Numbered from the stretch's first letter, positions 36,702 through 56,923 are shown. The stretch: DNA of 64,000 nucleotides from Tubulanus polymorphus (GCF_964204645.1 NC_134027.1:25098485-25162484); one strand, 5' to 3'. Translations and numbers: made by a program. The notes: generated from the sequence alone by a model not told the origin.

Positions 36702-37094
36702 TCGCATCAATGCATTATGGGAAGTGGAGTTGGCGAGGCTACTGCGGCAATTGAGGAATTCAATATGGCCGCGCCCATGGAAAATTAAGTTTAACGTTTG
36801 ATCCCAATTAAATGCCAATTGTTATGCGAATACAACCCGTAAGACATAGAAATCGCTGCAAAATGTCAATTTTATTCCAACAAAGACTTTTTATGGCATC
36901 GTTGAAAAAATCAACGCCTCTAAAAAACAGATCTAGTGACTTCTACCCCGAATCGATGCACTAATTACTGAACCAAAACGTCTGAACTCTTCTTCGGGTC
37001 GTGCCCGGCGTCGCGGTCATGGAAATTTTCATTCGTTGATATATTTTTTCTCATTTTAGTTTCTGTGAATAATTAATAAGCAAGAAGAAAAGAC
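36702..37094. promoter_or_regulatory. Shared promoter region of RPL13 and LARS2
   Basis: About 390 bp separate the likely RPL13 start from the LARS2 ATG. Close to the RPL13 start are GCATTATGGGAAGTGG (an ETS-like GGAAGT core) and ATGGCCGCGCCCATGG, features common in CpG-type housekeeping promoters. On the LARS2 side, a short upstream ORF (37019-37039, seven codons with stop) and a TTTTAG acceptor-like site at 37056-37061 precede the LARS2 start, so part of this stretch may be 5' UTR. No TATA box at a fitting distance was noticed. Confidence 0.55.
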
Positions 37095-45113
<8,019 letters not shown>

Positions 45114-45251
45114 CAGCTCTAGTCAAACTACATCTAGTTTACATACATTATGGTGAATCTTAAATAGTATTTCATTTTACAAGAATTTTCTATTAATTAA
45201 CCAAAAATGGAAAGCAAAAGATTTAAAATTTAGAAAAATTTTCAGTTTTCA

Positions 45252-45257
45252 AATAAA
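45252..45257 (+). terminator. LARS2 polyA signal
   Basis: AATAAA lies 139 bp after the LARS2 stop. An imperfect stem follows (AAAAACC ... AAGGA / TCCTT ... GGTTTTT, about 45256-45296). A second AATAAA lies near 45488. Confidence 0.6.
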
Positions 45258-46568
45258 AACCATTATCAAGGAAACCATCTCCTTGGTTTTTATATGATAA
45301 TGAAAATTTTAAATTTTGAAAATACATTTCTGGATGTTAAAATCTTTCAATTTTTTCATTGCGGGTTTGACTCGCTAGAACTTTCTAGTAGTAGTAGACT
45401 TTATTGGAAACATTTTGCCACATTTGTGTATATTGTGTGAGATATACTGTCCTGATTTATTTACTTTAGTTTATGAGATAAAGCAAAAAAATAAAATACA
45501 TGTATAAACAAAAATCAGGTGTTCTTGTTGAAAATGTTTCAGAAGGTTTTCTAGAATCAAGGGAATGAAACTGTAGGTTATTTTCATCGAGGATCCTGAC
45601 GAATGTTTTACCGATTCTGATCCAGTTAAGCAAAATTTAACACTTAATGCGGAAAAAAGTGGCAGGTGGCACTTCTTCACTTAGTGAACTGCATCAATGC
45701 CTAATCATGACTGATACCGCCATACTCTTTGACCAAAATCAAAAATGGGATTAGAGTAATTTGGAACAAGAAACGAAATTCTAATATGGACTTTCCTAAA
45801 TTTACATGATGATGTACCGTTTAATCCAGTATCAAAATTGAAGAAAACAATTTGTTTTTTTTCAAATAATGAGTGGTAAACATGAACGTTTTTGGCAGAA
45901 TTTCAGAGGATCGGTGCTCCTAGTAATTAAAAAAGCCTAACTATTAATGGCCCTCAATTGAATCAAGGAGTTTTTTTTCAATGAAAATACTGTCTATTGA
46001 CGGGATTCTGTGATAACGGTATGAATGATGATCAATCATGAATACATGGTATTAGTGGGTTTCCCCCAATGACTCGAATAAATAGACCGCTTTCCTCGTG
46101 CATGGTGTGAGTTAGTTATCTCGGGGTACATGTACACGTAGTTGTGACTAATAAACTAATTTCATTAGTAAATGGTTACGCGGTTTCTATGATATGAAGA
46201 CCTGTGTTGGTGTGAATCTTTAACTGAAGTGCTATCGGTCGGTATAATTTATAAATTATTTTAGAATTTAAGAAAAAAAAACAGCCGGCGGCTTTTAAAC
46301 TGATAAATTCGGAAGTAGCTGTTGGGAATCAAGTAATTTATTTCATGGCCTTATTAAAGTTCCTCCACTATATTGTTCAGCTGACTACTGGCGTGTATTC
46401 AACCCGGCAGTGGAACCTTTCATAATGTAAACCCATTCAACAATAGAGACACAATTGCAGCTTTTCAGAGTTGTTAATATCATTTATACGCGCTATTGAA
46501 TATGTCACCGGCTGACCACGGTGTACACGCATAGGCCTCATTCACCTCTGCACACTCACGCTGTGAAC
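45258..46568. other. AT-rich intergenic DNA, nothing recognised
   Basis: No exon, clear element or tandem repeat was recognised between the LARS2 polyA signal and the small ORF that follows. The open frames are short and AT-rich. Confidence 0.4.
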
Positions 46569-47666
46569 ATGCTACCGTGGATTCTCCTCCTGGCGATTTT
46601 CGCTGCGCTCCCGCTCCTGTTCCTGCTTCCTGAGGAACGACGTCTTTATGTTTTATGTGTTACTGTTCGTCTCCGTACTGTCCTGTACTGTTCCGTGTTA
46701 ATTAATCCGTTCTTTTTTCTAGGTTCTTACCCGTTCTATTTTTCAGGGCCGATTTCTCTGTCGAATTTCAACGTTTGCTGGAACAAAACTAATGTCCGAA
46801 AGCATCGGCTCTCCTTCGCCGGTCACGTGTCGAGGATGTCAGACAAAGTGTCCGTCAGGAAATGGCTGCCCTCTACTCGCCCTCATACGGAACACGAAAA
46901 CCAGGATGACGAGGCCTCACTGCCCCCACCTATCTACAAAGTGTGCTGAGTGATGTCAATGACCGGCATATCTGCGGGATTGCGCGGGATACAAATGGAG
47001 CGGTTATACTGGATTGTCACGCTACTAGCATTCATTGTGTCCTTGTGACCGCCCGGATGAGGGATGATTCTACTGTCACGCTCTTTGTTTCTGGTATTCT
47101 GAGTCGGCTGAGGGATGATTCTACTGTCACGCTCTTTGATTTCTAGTTTGAGTGCTAGTTTTCATTGTGTCCTTGTGATAACCCCGGTCAGTGGATGAAG
47201 TCTCTTGTCGGCTTGTGAGTGCTAGTTTCATTGTGTCCTTGTGACAACCTCGGTCAGTGGATGAAGTCTCTTGTCACGCTTTTGAGTGCTAGTTGAGATC
47301 CTGAATCTCAACCCGGTCAAGCTGGTTGTACTGCGCTATTTGTGTTTCGTGCAATTTTACAGGTTTGTCAGTTACTGACGTCGCCCAGTACATCTTGCAG
47401 TTAGATGGGGAATGTGAGGCGTTGTCATTCTGGTTTTCGCGTTCTGTGTGAGGGCGTGTAGAGGGCAGTATATTCCTGGCTGGCTCATTGTCTGGTGTTC
47501 TCGGCATGTGACCGGCGACGGAGAGCTGAAAAGCTTTCGAACATTAGTTTTGTTCCGTACCAAGTTTTCATCGCTCTTCTCTTTTTTTTCATTTCAGGAC
47601 TCCCAAGAAGTTGAAGAAGATGCTGAAGGTGACTACAACGAAGACGATGCCAAAAAAGAACACTGA
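46569..47666 (+). CDS. Possible small membrane protein, two exons (hypothetical)
   Basis: An ATG at 46569 opens a frame reading MLPWILLLAIFAALPLLFLL, a strong membrane segment, followed by PEERR. A good acceptor (TTTCATTTCAG, 47597) starts a second frame, 47598-47666, that encodes an acidic tail ending DDAKKEH-stop. KKEH fits the KKXX dilysine rule for ER retrieval of type I membrane proteins. The layout (membrane segment plus acidic cytosolic tail) recalls the C-terminus of calnexin-type proteins, but the similarity is too slight to name it. I see no strong donor after the first part, and LINE scraps lie between, so the join is unproven. GC content and codon use are higher than in the surroundings. 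Confidence 0.25.
46782..46945 (+). mobile_element. LINE C-terminal scrap
   Basis: It encodes NVRKHRLSFAGHVSRM and a following RKWLPSTRPHTE in frame. RL.F.GHV.RM is a phrase typical of the region after the reverse transcriptase in many non-LTR elements. An inverted second copy lies at 47389-47560. Only about 55 codons remain. Confidence 0.5.
46985..47295. repeat. Compound tandem repeat of GTCACGCT / TTCATTGTGTCCTTGTGA
   Basis: Blocks CATTGTGTCCTTGTGA recur at about 47033, 47164 and 47229, and GGGATGATTCTACTGTCACG at about 47062 and 47112. CAGTGGATGAAGTCTCTTGT recurs at about 47193 and 47258. The pattern is a scrambled short tandem array between the two LINE scraps. Confidence 0.75.
47389..47560 (-). 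mobile_element. LINE C-terminal scrap, inverted copy
   Basis: Read on the minus strand it starts GGAACAAAACTAATGTTCGA and holds TCGCCGGTCACATGCCGAG, matching 46782-46945 base by base with small indels that break its frame. The two copies form a widely spaced inverted repeat. Confidence 0.55.
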
Positions 47667-47769
47667 ACTCAGCAATATTGAAAGTTAAGTTGATACACAT
47701 GTAAATTACGATGCGTGATACGGAAAGGATCGTGTAACTGCAGAATATCGTTCTTTTACTCATTTCAGG

Positions 47770-47960
47770 TTAATCCAGAAAGGCCCATCTAAAATCTGCC
47801 CACCAGAAGTGCCCACAAAAGACTCCAGCTTGAAGTACCACCAAACACCGAAAGACCCCCCGCAACTGAACCTGGCAGTCTTGACCTCATCCTGTATGGC
47901 AACAGGAATACATACATACATAAAGCTAAGTTGATTTTTCATATATGGGGTAGAATGCAT
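47770..47960 (+). other. Exon-like stretch downstream of the small ORF
   Basis: A TTACTCATTTCAG acceptor precedes GTTAATCCAGAAAGGCCC. The intron upstream starts GTTAAGTTGATACACATGTA, which resembles the intron starts of the cassettes at 52290 and 52530. No long frame is present, so it could be a 3' UTR or non-coding exon. Confidence 0.3.
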
Positions 47961-47989
47961 AGGCGCTGATCAAGCTCACCATCTCCGCA

Positions 47990-50460
47990 CTACTTTATTG
48001 AAGCTCTGTGGCCGGTAGTAAATTGAAATATAGCTAGGCAATGATTGCTTGAATATTTACAATATTAGACGAAATGAGTGAGGTCCTTTAAATATTCTTT
48101 GGTCTGATAATTAAAATGTAGATTGGTCAGTTATTGATTAAAAGATTTTGTAAGTACGTACAGTCAAGGTAAATTCAATATCTTATGTGACATTTGAAAT
48201 TATTCGAATGTACCGTAGATATTTCAGGCCTCATATGACTATTGTTTAACTGACAATCAAGATCTAGATAGGACAATTTTTACTAAAAGATATATCAATT
48301 AAACTTTATCGTTGGTTGATAGATATTTCTTTACAAATAGTATATTGATAAATTTATTAAGATTGAGGCCATACTTTACAATATATACTGTGTGCTGCCT
48401 CACACAACAGTTATGAATTTCATAAGATAGTGTCTAGGGCTCTATCGAGGTCTGGTGTTATATGGGGAAAACTATGGACTACAGGTCTTTATGAAACAGT
48501 GATTTGGTCTCAACACTTTGATAAATCCAGAATAAACCAAAGCTTTAATTGATTTAATTCATTCCTGAAACACTGCGTCTTGTTTTGGCTGATGCATGAT
48601 AATTGTTGTTTGACGGACAATAAGCATACAGCCAGGAAAAATGGCTTAGATATTCACAATTAAGATGAATATTTGATGTTAGATCAAAAACTTTTTATAT
48701 CATAAATAGCCTATTTATTGAAATATAGCTGAAATATATAATATATTTGAGCACATCTATAAGTGAATCAGTCTCATTGACTGATCAGTTCTGTAACGCC
48801 AACTGCCGCGCTTACGACGACTACCCATGCTTTTCATTATTGGCAAAATTTACTCAAACCTAACTGATTCAATTAATATCTAAAAGCCATACTGTGTGTC
48901 AAGTGACGCATATTTAAAAAATATAATATTTAAAAATATATAGTTTAACTGAAAATTAGAATCTAAGATAAATTACTCATTAACGTATTACTTAGATCGA
49001 TTAAGGTTAATTCAATTGTTATGTGAAATTATTTCTAATTCCATGGACATTTAAAATGTAGCTGATACATGTGTATCTGAGCACATTTATTTATCTGTAT
49101 CTAAGTGAACCTATGGTGTCTTCACACAGCTGTATTAGTTTTGATACATATTGCCAAAATCATATTGCCAAAAACGCAGATTTACTTCCGATCGAATCTG
49201 TGCACAAATACATTCCTGGATTTGGAAGGGGGAATATTTCAATTTCACTGTGTATATCAGATTGAAAGCCTTATTGTGACAGGATATCCTAAACTTAGGT
49301 CTTATTCCTCTTGCTAATAGCTCTCTTTTACTAACCCCTCTCCTTCAAACTATTTTCTAGCATCATGACTCGCACCGCACCAGGGAGGTCCGGTCATAAC
49401 AAGGTCTTTTGGTCCTTATACACAGTGAACTATAAAATAGCCATTCGGCTAAGGGAATTTCTAATTTACCACTAAAAATATGCTTTTTTATCTTTAATTT
49501 CTGATGAATTCAAATAGTGACGAATTCACCACAACTGAAATTCTACTCATGTAGATTTTCAGGCTCCATATAAATATTGTTCAACTGACTATTAAAATAT
49601 AGCTAGTATGATTACTAATTAATGGTTCGCTTAGATACCTAGAATTTAATTGAAATTAATTCAATGTAATGAATATAAGTGAAACTTATTCAAAATTGCA
49701 CAGTGGATGAGACGACTGTATCGCGCAATGTCATCTGCGTCTAACTGGGCCACATGTGTGTGTGGGATCTGTTGAATCAGTTAGGTTTTGGGGGATTCTG
49801 TGTTAGTTAAGCTAGGTATCAAAAGCTCTGATGCAAAATTAGCAGTTCAAATAGTGATTAATTCAAATTCGTACCGGATCTGAAATTCTTCTCGTGTAGA
49901 AATTTCAAGCCCCATATAAAATATTGTCCGAGACAATTTCAATTATAGCTAGGGCATTATCAATTAACTTATAGATTAGGTATCTAATTCAGCATCTTTA
50001 TATAAGGTAAAAGTGCTCAAATCTAAACCATAGGGGTTGATAAGTATAATTCAATATTGGTTGATATATAAAGAATACTGGGTATGTTTTAACTCTGTCT
50101 CTTGTGCGTGGGATTTATTGAATCTTTAAGGCTTTGCAGAAATCTGGATTTGTCGAGTTGTGGGAATGATTCGAGGTTTCTTAAATCTGTAGAACCATGT
50201 TACCATGGATCAGTGTGCTCAATGCTGGCAGCGCACTCACTCTTCAGTTAGTTATATTATCATAATTACAAAATCATTGTATATATTAGGAGCAATATTT
50301 AGAATTAATGAAATGGATTAGAATACCATTCACTGGGTACAGATGTCGCCATCTGTGGGTAGAAAACATCTCTTAAGTTTATTAACTGACGATGAAGTAA
50401 ATTTGATAATACGAACATGGTTTAGCTGACAATCGAAATATATATAGGCCAATATTACTA
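47990..50460 (+). repeat. Diverged repeat family, left (plus) arm
   Basis: A recurring module reads roughly CAGGCYYCATATRAATATTG, then TTYAACTGACAATYAAAATATAGCTAG. Clear copies lie at about 48225, 49555, 49905 and 50400, with weaker ones at 48010, 48100, 48600 and 48710. The stretch is AT-rich with no supported coding exon. The same module occurs in reverse orientation at 54.4-57.1 kb. I do not recognise the family. Confidence 0.65.
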
Positions 50461-50855
50461 GCAGGTTTGCACTGTATGATGGGCCTGGGTTTCAATAAAA
50501 GACACATCAAGAATTTCAAGAAGATAGAAGAGAAAACAGTTCAAAAACGATTTGATAAGATTGATTATGCATTACTAAATTTGTTGTAACTCTGGTATTC
50601 CTAGAGATGACTATAGATGCTTTAGTTGAATTGTTGTTAAACTATAATAATCAACCATTGCTTAGATATTTAGAATATAGATGAATTTCATAAATATCAT
50701 TTAAGACTATTATTAAAATCTACGTATCGATCCACATTGCTGATCTTATATATGAATTGACATGATAATTATAATCAGAGATATTCGAAAGGAATTTCTG
50801 CTCAAAAGGTTCTGCTCTTTTCTTCAGTTTGCCGTTTCAGACTGATTGGAAGATA

Positions 50856-52030
50856 GTTTGAATGAACCGGAATCGAATTTCCCAATTATGTACTTCGATT
50901 TCAGACATACGCGAGAAAAACTACAATAAACTTTAAAAAATTAGACAAATTTAAATGGTAAAAACGACAAAAAAATTAAAGTTAGACAAAATTCTCCCAC
51001 CTTGTAAACTTTCGGACTAGTTACATGAAAAAAAGACCAAATATTGTAAAATATAGTTATTTCCAAAATCTCGATGTATTAAATTAGGCAGAAAAAATAG
51101 ATAAAATTATTCAACCTTGTAAACTTTCGGACTAGTTACATGAAAAAAAATCCAAATATTGTAAAATATAGTTATTTCCAAAATCTCGATGTATTAAATT
51201 AGGCAGAAAAAAAATAGATAAAATTATTCAACCTTGTAAACTTTCGGACTAGTTACATGAAAAAAAACCAAATATTGTAAAATATAGTTATTTCCAAAAT
51301 CTCGATGTATTAAATTAGGCAGAAAAAAATAGATAAAATTATTCAACCTTGTAAACTTTCGGACTAGTTACATGAAAAAAACCAAATATTGTAAAATATA
51401 GTTATTTCCAAAATCTCGATGTATTACATTAGGCAGAAAAAAAATAGATAAAATTATTCAACCTTGTAAACTTTCGGACTAGTTACATGAAAAAAAACCA
51501 AATATTGTAAAATATAGTTATTTCCAAAATCTCGATGTATTAAATTAGGTAGAAAAAAAAATAGATAAAATTATTCAACCTTGTAAACTTTCGGACTAGT
51601 TACATGGAAAGAAAACCAAATATTGTAAAATATAGTTATTTCCAAAATCTCGATGTATTAAATTAGGCAGAAAAAAAATAGATAAAATTATTCAACCTTG
51701 TAAACTTTCGGACTAGTTGCATGAAAAAAAAGACCAAATATTGTAAAATATAGTTATTTCCAAAATCTCGATGTATTTAATAAGGCAGAAAAAAAGTTAA
51801 CCCCAATCAGTCACTTAATATGTGCTTCGACTATTTAAACGGTGAAAACGACCAAAAAAATTGAAGTTAGACAAAATTATTAAACGTTGTAAACTTTCGG
51901 ACTAGTTACATAAAAAAAGACCAAATATTGTAAAATTTTCTTCAACCTCGTAATATAGTTATTTCCAAAATCAGAATTAGGCAGAATAAAATATTGTTTG
52001 AATGAACCGGAACCGAAATACCAATTATGT
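50856..52030. repeat. ~116-bp satellite, seven tight copies with outer half-units
   Basis: Units containing CTTGTAAACTTTCGGACTAG start at 51000, 51115, 51232, 51347, 51462, 51579 and 51696 (periods 115-117), with a diverged copy at 51885. They differ almost only in the length of A-runs after TACATG and GGCAG. The array is bracketed by GTTTGAATGAACCGGAA at ~50856 and ~51997 and by AAGTTAGACAAAATT at ~50980 and ~51865, so it grew inside a larger repeated unit. Confidence 0.92.
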
Positions 52031-52137
52031 TCTTGGACTTTTAAAAAAAAGATCTGTAAAAACGACCTCCGATCACGCAACTATATCTGTACTTCAATTT
52101 CCGATTTTGAAAAAAAATGCCGTTTCGCTCCCGGCAG

Positions 52138-53128
52138 GTGTGGTAGGTTTGTAAGGGACACCAACTCGAAAAGTCAAACGAGATCTTGAGGTCAACAACT
52201 CATCAAAAATCTGCCGATTAGAGAACAGTGCACAGAAACCAACTGACTTAGGAGATCCTCGTCGATGATGAAACCAGCAATCATAAAAGGTAACTTGATA
52301 TACATGAAATTATAACGATTAATTCTTATTGAAATATTTTGTCATTACAGGATATCTTCTTTTAATTATTGCAGCTTAATTTTAACTATGCGAAAAAACC
52401 CAGCTTGAGATCAACTACTCGTCCAAAATCGACCAACTTGAACAGTGCACAGATGAGGCCAACAGAATCGAACTCAACCCACCAACTTTAGATGATCCAC
52501 ACCGATAACGAACCAAGCAATCATAAAATGTAACTTGATATTCATGAAATTATTACAATCAATTCTTATTGAAATATTTTGTCATTAAGTGTATCTTCTT
52601 TTAATCAATGCAGCTAAATTTCAACTATAAGAAAAAGCTCAGCTTGAGTTCAGCTACTCATCAGAAAATCTACAAGCAGATGAATACTGATTGACCCATT
52701 TGCTGATGAAAACTGCCAAAGCCCAGGTGATAAGTCGAGGAGCCAGCGACGGATTAATCACTCAACGATGGATTCTTCTACAATCGGTGGTTGATTTCTA
52801 TAAAACATTTTATCAGGAGCAGCAGAGACAATAGTGAATCTTATAAACACTGATTCGACCGACAATGCTAATGGATTATCTCATAAACACTGAATCAGGA
52901 TGAACACTGTTTTAAAAGCAGCAAAGACAATAGTGTATCTTATAAGGAGCTAGATAAACAATAGTGCATGTTATAAACACTGAGATCCAGGAGCGGCAAA
53001 GACAATAGCGGATTTCTGTAGTAAAGTATTGATTTTTTTACTTATCACCCTTTTTCAAACCAGTCTGATTATAGTGTTTTTGAGGATATTATTTTATGAT
53101 GTTTTATGCAATGTGAGAGTCTAATAAA
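52138..53128 (+). ncRNA. Possible spliced non-coding transcript with tandem 238-bp exon-intron cassettes
   Basis: Three exon-like cassettes start at 52138, 52375 and 52614, i.e. 237 and 239 bp apart. The first two end with AATCATAAAA followed by a GTAACTTGAT donor (52290, 52530). Introns of ~85 bp end TTTAATTATTGCAG and TTTAATCAATGCAG. Exons share CAGCTTGAG, TCAACTACTC and AACAGTGCACAGA. All frames are soon closed. The third has no donor and runs to AATAAA at 53123-53128, as a terminal exon would. The splice sites look real, but no transcript evidence is available. Confidence 0.4.
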
Positions 53129-54439
53129 AGCTAAGCTCAATTAATTAACGATATTGGTCTTCGATCCTTGGTCGATAGATAAGTTAGGTTAGTCATTCGG
53201 GGCTAATGGTCGCGTTAATGGACTCGTAGATCTGTTAACTCCTTAACTGAGATATAGTTTCAACGTGATATTGTGAGTTTAATCATCAAACTTTACCATA
53301 GTTAAACATAGTCATTTATGGCTATTTGTTCGTGTAGATATCACATAATTAGGAAACATTGAACATAACGTTAGGCCAGTGTTGATGTACAAATATTAAG
53401 TATTTGCTGAATTGTAGATGTACTAATTTGATGGCATTCATATTTTCGAAGGCCCATGTAACTGATTCACAATTGAATCGTAGATGTCGATTTTCACATT
53501 GACCTTTAAGCCTCCATCTATCTGTTTGATGATCATAGCTACGTATTTGAAAACAAAAGCTTTATCTGAAAGGCAACCATTATTTACATTTGAGAGGTAA
53601 AGCTAGGAATAACAAGGCATAAAGTTATAGCTAGGACTAATTTTGAAAGTTTTAACATTGTTTATAGCTGTTTGAACTTCTTTCATTGCAATGGGTAAAT
53701 CCATATCACGAGATGGCTCTCGTGAATAATCACTTAGATTCAAATCGGGTGTATAATGATTATTAAGGAGTGGCAGTGAATCGTTAGCGCTTTTCTAAAA
53801 TTGGCCCAGAAACTTTACAGTGAAAAAATGCCTGCAGTTGTAAATAGAGGAGTATGAATAATACATAATACAAACTACAAGTACGTAAATTAATGAAAGA
53901 ATAGATTTTAAAAAAACCAATAAATAATAAGTAGTAAATTATACAAAATACAAGAACATACATAAATAGAAAATATTAAAATATAAATATTTTATCTATT
54001 AAAAAATAGATAAAAATAATAAACAACAATAAAAACAAACAACAAATTAATACATGTATTCTATTTACATGAAAAGGCATTTTTTCAAATATTTATCAAC
54101 AAGGTTCTTCATTTATCGAACAACCTTCCCTAAGTATAGCAAAAACCCGAGATCTTTTCTGTTGTTATTCACAGCATTCTATCGGACTCGGTTATTGTAA
54201 TGAACAAAACAAATAATCATAAACCTTAACTAAATCGAACACACTTAAAGAAAATAACTGATATGATAGAATGCTTTGAATAACTGTGATGAAAGATCGA
54301 CCGTCCTATGAACTAGTCGCGCTCAATCACTGCTGTGACTGTTGATTGTTATACGGGGGGGTAGACTTACTATCTAAAATCTGGTACATACATTTTACTT
54401 TTTAGAAAGAATTTAAAACAGCTATAAACTTAAGTTATT
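53129..54439. other. AT-rich spacer between the two repeat arms
   Basis: It holds two weak plus-orientation copies of the arm module near 53440-53560 (AAGGCCCATGTAACTGATTC and AAGCCTCCATCTATCTGTTT) and a very A-rich part at 53860-54060. No coding exon is seen. Confidence 0.5.
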
Positions 54440-56815
54440 GATTAGTTACCGATTGTATGATTATGTTGATGTTTTCGAAGCTGCCAGAAAAAAACATCAG
54501 AATACTTAGTATTAAATGCGTGCTTGGACATCTTTAGGACAGGGCAAAGTAGGCAAAATTCTAGTTTTCTAGTGAAAGTAATGATTAGTTGATACTTAGA
54601 TTTCCAGAGTGAATCTGTATGTTCCATCTCTAGTTTTAATGTTCTATGTTGGAGACTGTTATTGTAACACGTAACGCATGTTTGGAAATTAGCAACTTGC
54701 ATGATGATTCCTCGTTTAAGATATTATTGTCGTGTGAATAGAACGATGTGCATTTTCATCATTCGTGTTGAAACATTTTAGTTGTAAATTTCTATAGCAA
54801 CAATTCCACTGCGGTGCTTTTCAGTGGTTCATAAAATACTGATTTAATTAGCAGGAGCATAGAATAGAAGGAGCAGTTTCTTGATAGGCTAACTCGAGGA
54901 TACAGTGCTAATTGGTCAATTGTCCTAGCTTTGTTTTGATTATCAGTTTAACCGCATCTGTGTGGGGCCTGTAATATCTGGACAAGAAGAATTTCTGATC
55001 TTTATATAGAGTTGTATATATATCTACTATCAAGTTGAATAATACAAATTAAAAAGTTGCCATAGCTTCGTCAGTCAAACCATATTTATATGAAGATACT
55101 ATATGAAGAAAAACCTTTATAATAGTTTGCAGGGTTTGATCAAAGGAATAAATGCCACTTGACCTTGGGGCAAGCATATGTAATATCAATTGCCCCCTCA
55201 AAAATCAACTCGCCCTACATGAGTAGTCCGATTGAGACACAATCATCCCTTGCATCGAGTGGGATAAAAGCTTTGAGTTATAGAATTACACAAGCCCGGT
55301 GGACGAGTGATTGTGATAACCTTCATGCCCTAATGAAAATATACTTGTCCAGGGCAATTGGACTAGTGCTTAAATCAGACCCTGCTTTGTTTCAAATGTA
55401 ACATTTGTGAAATAAGCTAGTTGATAATTAAAGAAATCTCTCAGACGAGGAAAATTTTGGCAATGTTTTTAGTTTTCTCGTAATAACTAAGATTAATTAG
55501 TTTACCTTACGCTTTCCAGAGTGAGTGAATTTGTAGTTTTTATGTTGAACTGTTTTTTAAATAACTCATTTAGCGTGGTATAATTGTTGTGTAAGAATAA
55601 AATGATATATAGGTTTCGTCATTCATACTGTGGTGCTCATCAATGGTTCATAAAATACTATTTTCATTAAGGCCCTTATGGAAAATAGAATAGCAAAATA
55701 GAGGAGCAGTCTCTTGATCAATGAGGATGAACAGTAATAATCAGTAGATTATGCTAGCTATGGATTCTAAAACCATGGTTTAACAATGTCTGAAATATCT
55801 GCACAAGAAGCATCTCAAAAAGTTAGTTATTGAATCTTAACTTAATTGTAGCAAAGCCATTAGTTATTAGTAATTGCCCTAGCTCTATTCAAATTGGCAG
55901 TTGAACAATATTTATATACTCGATTTATATACTCTTGCTGAATGCATAGAAGAGAATACCTCCAAAATACTTTGCATTAAATGTAACATTTGAGAAAATA
56001 ACCAATTTGATAATGTCTTGAAACCTCTTAAAGACAAGACAAAGGTGGCAAAACTAGTTATCTTGTAAAATAATGTTAATGAAAATTAAATCAAAGACTG
56101 TTTATTTAATCTAATCTTTAGCTTTCCAGATTGAATTTGTGGTTTTATCTCCGGTTATGATGTTTCTATGTTTGAGACTTTTTTGAAATACAGGTCACGT
56201 TTTTGTAAATGACTGGGGCACTTCCTCCGGTACATGGATACCTGTCATTTATGTTGTTGTGGAGATAAAATGACATGTTCATGTCAATTGTTCATAAAAC
56301 ATTGATTTATTAAGGTCCTACCGGATAAAGTTGAGCTTTTTGTTGATAAATGAGATGTCCTCAATCGATGTCATTTGAAAAGTTGACGTGATGGATTCAT
56401 ATTTCATGAAATATAACAAAGTGTCGGTTATATTGACCTCATGAATTGTCAATTCATAATCTTAGACTAGTCCAATTTTCTGTGTTTTATGGATAAAAGT
56501 TTATAATTCTTGTATATTGTATTTGTGTATTTTTGTTATTTTCCTATTGATGCAAATTGTATAAATCAGCTGTAGTGGAAATGTATCGTAGATAAAGACT
56601 TCTAAATACCTTACATGTAACTTTGTTTTAAGTTAGTACAATTTCATACATAGTAATGGAAATAAAATTACTATTAAAATTTGAGAAAATAAGCTAAAAG
56701 TTAATAGTTTGATATGTGAGAATAAAATGATGTAAGAATGTAAATCAGATTGATTACTTAATCTTACGCTTTCCAGAGTATTTGGCCAGGTTTATCTTTG
56801 GTTTTAGTGCGGGAG

Positions 56816-56844
56816 CCATGGACTCACGGTTTAAGAGTCCATGG
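56816..56844. repeat. Perfect hairpin, 10-bp stem
   Basis: CCATGGACTC, a nine-base loop, then GAGTCCATGG, with no mismatch. It lies in the last unit of the minus arm and is absent from the other units. Confidence 0.85.
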
Positions 56845-56892
56845 TAGTGGGCCATAGAGGTTTCTGTTTTATAGTATATGGTTGGACCATGG

Positions 56893-56923
56893 GCGTATAA
56901 ACTCTCGTTTATAGTTTATACGC
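56893..56923. repeat. Perfect hairpin, 11-bp stem
   Basis: GCGTATAAACT, a nine-base loop CTCGTTTAT, then AGTTTATACGC. It lies 49 bp after the first hairpin. The loop itself echoes the stem (GTTTAT). Confidence 0.85.

Noticed and set aside
36447-36788. ORF of 113 codons in the RPL13-LARS2 interval
   Set aside because: It covers the RPL13 TOP exon and promoter and has no family resemblance.
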